Assembly (NCBI GenBank): GCA_013298765.1
Contig: JAAFJA010000003.1
Coordinates: forward strand, 372,001 to 436,000
Direction: 5' to 3'
Source of the DNA: Betaproteobacteria bacterium
GTDB lineage: Bacteria > Pseudomonadota > Gammaproteobacteria > Burkholderiales > Casimicrobiaceae
DNA: 64,000 nucleotides
A model generated the notes under the pieces. The model ran no database searches. It was not told where the DNA came from and was given only the letters and a program-made list of their open reading frames with translations. How positions within the stretch are numbered: the first letter of the stretch is position 1; each line of letters starts with the position of its first letter. This document shows, piece by piece, positions 59,026 to 64,000 of this stretch. Made by a program: the position numbers and the translations under genes.

Positions 59026-59895
59026 CTATCGCCGCGCGCGGCTTATCGACTCACACAGGTCACGTACGGCGTCGAGGCTGCGTAGCGTTGGGCGATGCAG
59101 CCGCGCGCCATCGACAACGATCACAGGCGTGTTCGTGAGTGACGTCGCTCTCCATTGCGCAGTAACAGCGTCGCGCGCGTTTCGACTGGCGAGAACAATC
59201 AGATCTGGCTTTGCCGCGATCACGGATTCGCGCGATACCTCGGGTGCGGGAATTGAGAGCTCCCCAAAAATATTTTTCGCCCCACAAACGGTAAGCACTT
59301 CGCCGATTAAATGCTTATTCGAGAGCGTGAAAAGCCGACCGTCGCCTAATTGGTAGAAGACGCGAACGGAAGGTTTAGTGGAATACAGCTCGCGCATGGT
59401 TTGGATGTCGCGTTCGGCTTGGGAGGCGCGCTCAAGCGCGGACGGATCACTCGCCCACTGCGCAAATTCTCGCTGTGTGCGGGCGATGCCCGCGAGCGTG
59501 TCAATCTCACTTCTGTAGACGCGAATCCCCAGACGTTCAAGCGCTGCGATATCGCTCGCTTTGTTGCCGCTCGGCCATGCGATCACGATATCGGGTTTGA
59601 GCGCGATAACCGCTTCAACGTTGGTGCCTCGATAGCTCGATACTCGTGGGAGCTGCCTGGCAGCGTCGGGGAAATCACAGGATTCACTGACGCCCACGAT
59701 GCGACTGCCGAGCCCCGCCGAAAACAGGAGCTCGGTGGCATGCGGCGCGAGGCTCACGATGCGCTGCGGCGGAGCAAGAAGGGAACTTGCACCGCGTTCA
59801 GCAGCGGCTGAGCGTGTGTGCAAAACATACGCCGCCAGCACCACGGCTAAATACGTCAAGGCTCGTTTTAAATGGGACAAGGTAGTCATATTCAT
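59026..59895 (-). CDS. btuF: Cobalamin-type ABC transporter substrate-binding protein
   Basis: Periplasmic binding protein of 289 residues with a signal peptide (MNMTTLSHLKRALTYLAVVL). The BtuF/FhuD-like fold is seen in RIVSLAPHATELLFSAGLGSRIVGVS, DIVIAWPSGNKASDIAALERLGIRV and KNIFGELSIPAPEVSRESVI. It lies 55 bp after the btuB stop and is under the same riboswitch. Only the receptor and binding protein are seen here. The BtuCD permease/ATPase would have to lie elsewhere. Confidence 0.88.
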   Translation of the reverse strand: MNMTTLSHLKRALTYLAVVLAAYVLHTRSAAAERGASSLLAPPQRIVSLAPHATELLFSAGLGSRIVGVSESCDFPDAARQLPRVSSYRGTNVEAVIALKPDIVIAWPSGNKASDIAALERLGIRVYRSEIDTLAGIARTQREFAQWASDPSALERASQAERDIQTMRELYSTKPSVRVFYQLGDGRLFTLSNKHLIGEVLTVCGAKNIFGELSIPAPEVSRESVIAAKPDLIVLASRNARDAVTAQWRATSLTNTPVIVVDGARLHRPTLRSLDAVRDLCESISRARR

Positions 59896-59950
59896 TCAAA
59901 CGGATAACTAATAATATTTAACCTAGCCCCAAATAAATCTGGGCTACACG

Positions 59951-61756
59951 CTAAAGGTTATTGATACTCAACGTAAGCCACGAACGCCGCCCGCCGTTCG
60001 CGTAGCCGCGTGAGAGTTGGTAATCGCGATCAAACGCATTGTCGACCCGCAAACCCAACGTCATGCCCGGCGCAAAAGCAAAGCTTGCAAACGCGTTGAC
60101 GGTGCCATAGCCGCTCAGTCGCCGCGTGTTGCTCGCGTTATCAAATCGATCACCCGATGCAACAAGCTCTACGCCGCTATTGATGAGGTAAATGGTGCCA
60201 GAAATCTTGAGGGCGCCGTGCACCTTTGCGCGACGGGCGAGCCGTTTCTCAGTGGCGACGTCTTTGGGGTTAGCAAGATCAATGCTGCCCTCAACATTGA
60301 GACCCGATAGACGCGTTGAACCAGTGAGAGTCGCGCCACTTATTTCCGCGCGAGCTACGTTTTGCGGCGCGCAGTTAAAGCTCGCGTCGCAAACGAACTG
60401 AATCAAATCGCGCACTCGGTTGTCGTACACCACGAGCTTCGCGGTGCTGCTGCCACTCGCCCAAGCGACCGCGACCTCGACATTTTTTCCCTTCTCGGGC
60501 GCGAGCTTTGGACTAGAAAACCCCGGAAAATATAGATCGTTGAACGTCGGCGCTTTGAAGCTGCTCCCAGCGTTCGCAATCACGCGCCACTCTCGCGACA
60601 ATGAGTAGGCAAAACCAATATTGCCCGTTGCCCGCGTGTCGTATTGAGAGGAATCATCTATGCGGATGGACGCGTTGACCTTCATTGCAGCGCTCGTGTA
60701 TTCACCGCCAAGCGCCGCGCTCGCGGTACGCCGAGAATCGATTGCAAATGCATCAAGTGCCGAAATCTTTTCGCGACGCCACTCGAGTGCGCCCCAAACG
60801 CCAGTCTGTGCGTTTACGCGCCAGTTGTTTTGCCACGCGGCTTGTTCTTGCGTGGTTTTGTAATCACCTGGGAAGCTCGAAACAAACTCGGATTGATCGA
60901 CGGATTGGCCGATCGAGAGCTTCGTATTCCAGTCTTTGCTCACGCGGTAGTTGAGCGTCGTGCCCAGATTTCGCATGTTCGACTTGATTCGGTCGTCGAA
61001 GTTGGCACTGCCATCGTATTGCGCGTTGCCACGTGCAACCAGTGCGCTCGCATCCAGCGTGAGCGTAGGGCTCAGCGTGAGCGAGCCAGCGAGATGAGCG
61101 CTTGAAAAGCGGTAACCGTCCCGGTCAGGATTGAAACTGAAATTACTGGGATCAACAATCGCGTTGAAACCACGCGACTCGCGATGACTCGCAGCGACCG
61201 CGAATGAATTGCCGTTGCGCGCCAATCCAGCACGTGCCGAGAATTCGCTTGAACCTTGCTCGCCTACTTTCGCGCTAGCCGCCAGAGCGCCGTCGCGGCG
61301 CGTGAAAATCTGGATGACGCCGCTCACAGCATCCGCGCCATAAAGGCTTGCCGCGGGGCCGCGAACGATTTCGATGCGATCAATCTGCGAGATGGGGACA
61401 TGCTGCAGTGCCGATAGGCCGCTAAACGAGGAACCGACCCGCTGGCCGTCAATCAAGATCAGCACTTGATTGCTATTTCCACCACGGACGAAAATTGATG
61501 GCGTAGCGCCAGCGCCTTGCGCCACAACCTCAATCCCAGCCACACTTTGCAGCGCAATGGTGAGATCGGTAACGCCGGCTGATTCAAGCGCTTCGCCCCG
61601 TAAGACGGTAACGTCGCGCAGCGTTTCAGCTAGCAATTCAGCGCTTCTTGCTGCAGTAACGACAACGGGTTCTACTTTGGATACCGCGCTTTGAGCGCAC
61701 ACAGAGGTAGCGGCAATCGCTACCGCGACGGCCGAAAGACGAAAACAAAACAACAC
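59951..61756 (-). CDS. btuB: TonB-dependent cobalamin receptor
   Basis: Outer-membrane receptor of 601 residues starting at GTG, with a signal peptide cleaved near VCAQS. A TonB box-like EPVVVTAARS follows, then the plug domain (DLTIALQSVAGIEVV, FVRGGNSNQVLILIDGQRVG, DRIEIVRGPAASLYGADAVSGVIQIFTRR). The beta-barrel ends at the terminal LTLSINNL (ending in a hydrophobic residue, here Leu rather than the usual Phe). The cobalamin riboswitch immediately upstream supports the vitamin B12 role. Confidence 0.93.
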   Translation of the reverse strand: MLFCFRLSAVAVAIAATSVCAQSAVSKVEPVVVTAARSAELLAETLRDVTVLRGEALESAGVTDLTIALQSVAGIEVVAQGAGATPSIFVRGGNSNQVLILIDGQRVGSSFSGLSALQHVPISQIDRIEIVRGPAASLYGADAVSGVIQIFTRRDGALAASAKVGEQGSSEFSARAGLARNGNSFAVAASHRESRGFNAIVDPSNFSFNPDRDGYRFSSAHLAGSLTLSPTLTLDASALVARGNAQYDGSANFDDRIKSNMRNLGTTLNYRVSKDWNTKLSIGQSVDQSEFVSSFPGDYKTTQEQAAWQNNWRVNAQTGVWGALEWRREKISALDAFAIDSRRTASAALGGEYTSAAMKVNASIRIDDSSQYDTRATGNIGFAYSLSREWRVIANAGSSFKAPTFNDLYFPGFSSPKLAPEKGKNVEVAVAWASGSSTAKLVVYDNRVRDLIQFVCDASFNCAPQNVARAEISGATLTGSTRLSGLNVEGSIDLANPKDVATEKRLARRAKVHGALKISGTIYLINSGVELVASGDRFDNASNTRRLSGYGTVNAFASFAFAPGMTLGLRVDNAFDRDYQLSRGYANGGRRSWLTLSINNL

Positions 61757-61934
61757 ACTTCACTCCAGAGACAAGCCAAACCCTCCGTTCGGCGAAAAGT
61801 TCGACGACGGCGTGAAGTGGTGGGGATCCTTAAATGACTTTGCCGCGCGAAGTACACGCGAAAACGCCAAAAACGACCGGCCCGCGCCTCCCCGCGCGAT
61901 CGACATAAACGCGCTTCGCTGAGGGCGCGAGCGC

Positions 61935-62100
61935 GTACTTGTGGCCGGTCTCCGGACTCTTCACTAGCGACTTGCGCCTTCCCAAGTTTGATCCAAACTC
62001 AGTGGCGTGATGCAAGCCGCATTCGCAAATTACCGTTGCGGGGGCAGTAGCGGAATAGGCACACATCGGTGAATGTGGCTGGCACCGTTTTCCCGTTTCA
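61935..62100 (-). promoter_or_regulatory. Cobalamin riboswitch (AdoCbl)
   Basis: Read on the minus strand it shows the class elements in order: GGGAAAACGGTGCCAGCC near the 5' end (62077-62094), then GCCCCCGCAACGGTAA, GCCACTG (B12 box), GGGAAGGCGCAAG and AGTCCGGAGACCGGCC (61939-61958). It lies 180-340 bp upstream of btuB. Binding of adenosylcobalamin is expected to lower btuB-btuF expression. A hairpin at 61842-61920 near the gene may act in the expression platform. The plus strand here has no gene until msbA. Confidence 0.95.
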
Positions 62101-62193
62101 CCCGCGCGCACAACTCCCACGCGCGGACACCAACAAGCATCTGCATGTTATCGGATGCACGATCACTCGCCAATCGCGTGCAACAATTCTCAA

Positions 62194-64000
62194 ATGACTG
62201 AGTTAGCCGAAAAGCCAAGTTCATCGGACCGCGCACTAGTGGCGCGCCTGCTTTCTTATGTGCGTCCGTATCGCGGAAAGCTTACCGGCGCGGCCGCGCT
62301 GTTGGCCATGGTTTCGCTGGTGGAGCCGTTGATCCTGCTGGTTTTTGCCCGAATCGTGGATCGTGCGTTCGCGAAACCCGTTGATGGCAGCGCGAATTCG
62401 CCGCTTGCGGCACAAGGGAAACTGGCTGAAGGTGTCCTCGCGCCACTCGTTGAATGGCTCGACCGCTTTCCGGTGACGTGGTTTCCGATTTTCGTGGTCG
62501 CCATGTTTGTCTTTCGGGCGATCTGCAATTTCGCCGGCGACGTGGCGCTGCATTGGGTGTCGAGTCGGGTCGTGTTCGATGTTCGGGTCGACACGTTCAA
62601 AAAAATGTTGCGGTTGCCGATGCGATTTTTTGATCGCAACGCCGCGGCGGAATTGACCTCAAAAATTACCTTTGACGCGCAGCAAGTGGGCGCGTCCTGC
62701 TCGCAGGCGCTCACGGCGCTGGTTCAGGACTCCTTGAAACTCATCAGCAGTGTGGCGATTTTGTTGATTCTGAGTTGGCAATTAACGCTTGGCGTATTGG
62801 TGATCGCGCCGCTGGTGGCGCTGGTCATTCGCTTCGTGACCAAGCGGCTTCGTCGCGCGAGCCAGGCGATGCAATCCTCAATTGGCGAGCTAGCGCGGTT
62901 CTCTGACGAAGCGCTCACCAATCAAAAAACCGTGAAATCGTTCAATGCGTTTGCGATGATCGGTGACGCGTTTATGTTGCGCGCGAATCGTTTCCGTCAG
63001 GCTTACATGAAGCAGGAGACCGCCAACGCGGCGAGCGCGCCGCTCACGCATATTGCCGTATCGCTCGCGATTGCGGTGATTGTGTCGCTTGCAATTGCGC
63101 AAGGTCAGCGCGGTGAAATGACCGCTGGTGACTTCTCGACGTATTTCATCGCGCTCTTGGGATTGCTACCGCCTTTGAAGGCGCTGTCGTCGGTGAATGC
63201 CGTTATCCAGCGAGGACTCGCAGCCGCGGGTGGACTCTTTGCGATACAGGACGAGCCGGCCGAGCGTGAGCGCGCAAGCCTGAGCGATAGGACGTCGAGC
63301 GTCGCGCCGTCTGCGCATCGGGGACGGATCGAAATTGATAACGTGAGTTTTCGCTACGAAACTCGCGAAATTGAGGCGCTCTCTTCAATTCGTCTCACCA
63401 TTGAGCCAGGCCAACATGTGGCGTTTGTCGGCGGTTCGGGAAGCGGTAAATCCACTTTGCTTTCGCTCATCTCGGGCTTTTACGAGCCAAGCGGTGGCGA
63501 GATTCGAATCGATGGTCGAGCGCTTAACGCTTGGCCGCTGGGGGCGCTTCGTGCCTCGCTTTCTCTGGTGTCGCAAGACGTCTTGCTGGTCAACGATTCA
63601 GTGGCGCGAAACATTGCGTTTGGCGATGAAGGGGACATTGATTTAGCGCGCGTGCGCGCCGCTGCGCGCGCTGCAGGCGCGGAATCGTTCATCGATGCGC
63701 TACCCAATGGCTTTTCGAGCGGCGTGGGCGAAGGCGGCGCACTACTTTCTGGCGGGCAGCGTCAGCGAATTGCGCTCGCACGAGCGTTCTACAAAGACGC
63801 GCCCATTGTGTTGTTTGATGAAGCGACCTCTGCGCTTGACACCGCAAGCGAGCGAGTGGTTCAGGAGTCGCTCGCGGCGATGGTGGGCGAGAAAACAGTA
63901 ATCCAAATCGCGCATCGCTTGAGCAGCGTGAGCGACGCGGATGTGATCTACGTTTTTGATCGTGGCCGTTTAGTTGAATCGGGCACGCATACAAGCCTTC
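62194..64000 (+). CDS. MsbA-type ABC transporter, ATPase plus permease (3' end cut)
   Basis: Lipid-flippase-like exporter half. The frame is open to the right edge, so the end is missing; 602 residues are visible. Membrane domain about 10-335, with GRLLSYVRPYRGKLTGAA-like start and SSRVVFDVRVDTFKKMLRLP. ATPase domain follows: Walker A GGSGSGKST (near 63430), Q-loop SLVSQDVLLVNDSV, signature LSGGQRQR, Walker B IVLFDEATSALD and switch His in QIAHRLSS. The lipid A-core exporter MsbA is the best guess. It is divergent from btuB. Confidence 0.93.
   Translation, partial: MTELAEKPSSSDRALVARLLSYVRPYRGKLTGAAALLAMVSLVEPLILLVFARIVDRAFAKPVDGSANSPLAAQGKLAEGVLAPLVEWLDRFPVTWFPIFVVAMFVFRAICNFAGDVALHWVSSRVVFDVRVDTFKKMLRLPMRFFDRNAAAELTSKITFDAQQVGASCSQALTALVQDSLKLISSVAILLILSWQLTLGVLVIAPLVALVIRFVTKRLRRASQAMQSSIGELARFSDEALTNQKTVKSFNAFAMIGDAFMLRANRFRQAYMKQETANAASAPLTHIAVSLAIAVIVSLAIAQGQRGEMTAGDFSTYFIALLGLLPPLKALSSVNAVIQRGLAAAGGLFAIQDEPAERERASLSDRTSSVAPSAHRGRIEIDNVSFRYETREIEALSSIRLTIEPGQHVAFVGGSGSGKSTLLSLISGFYEPSGGEIRIDGRALNAWPLGALRASLSLVSQDVLLVNDSVARNIAFGDEGDIDLARVRAAARAAGAESFIDALPNGFSSGVGEGGALLSGGQRQRIALARAFYKDAPIVLFDEATSALDTASERVVQESLAAMVGEKTVIQIAHRLSSVSDADVIYVFDRGRLVESGTHTSL

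Overview
The window looks like a chromosomal segment of a betaproteobacterium, probably of the Burkholderiales. The reasons are a Bug-type (TctC-like) tricarboxylate receptor, a PuuD-type membrane urate hydroxylase with a cytochrome c tail, a 6S RNA of betaproteobacterial form next to zapA, and the conserved def/fmt - LysM - dprA - topA block. The genus cannot be named from sequence alone. The DNA is moderately GC-rich with rare GTG starts, and many genes are tightly packed with 4-bp ATGA/GTGA overlaps.

Left third (1-19085): ureide and purine catabolism. A dipeptide-type ABC importer (two substrate-binding proteins, two permeases, two ATPases) encloses an Asp/Glu/hydantoin-racemase-family gene and is followed by an amidase. 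Further right are a divergent HIU-hydrolase-like protein, a Bug receptor, an allantoate/N-carbamoyl hydrolase, uraD, uraH and puuD. The last three with an oxidase would turn urate into (S)-allantoin. The hydrolase, racemase-like protein and amidase plausibly handle downstream ureides. No allantoinase is visible here.

This cluster is interrupted at about 9060-13790 by a small accessory island. It holds a FitAB/VapBC-like toxin-antitoxin pair, a Phd/RelE-like pair sitting cleanly inside a dead second copy of the amidase 3' end, a DUF262 + HEPN two-gene operon (a plausible defence or toxin system), and a dead C-terminal piece of the allantoate-hydrolase gene. The two dead pieces have intact relatives just outside the island.

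Middle (19422-46137): housekeeping genes. They cover folate and formate metabolism (purU, folD, 5-formyl-THF cyclo-ligase), purines (purD, purH), haem (hemF, hemB), tRNA modification and nucleoid control (dusB-fis), ubiquinone-type hydroxylation and pepP. Also here are a standalone SRA-like/HNH protein (possible modified-DNA restriction), a cytochrome c pair, a cNMP/CBS/DUF294 protein with a DnaQ-like exonuclease, pepN and an FKBP isomerase.

Right (46425-64000): fmt, def, a LysM protein, dprA, topA, a tandem GNAT protein, an enoyl-CoA hydratase-family gene, a TauE-type exporter, small cupins, an EVE protein, 6S RNA with zapA and a zapB-like gene, and greB. It ends with a cobalamin riboswitch controlling a btuB-btuF pair and a truncated MsbA-type exporter.

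The intergenic spaces carry several dispersed inverted-repeat families. The most striking begins TTGACGCAGATTACGCTG and ends with its inverted complement. It occurs at five loci, always between co-directional genes, with arms of up to 40 bp and one apparently nested copy. Another (CCCTCCCCTTGAAGGGGAGGG type) lies in intergenic DNA and once, in frame, inside a cytochrome c gene.
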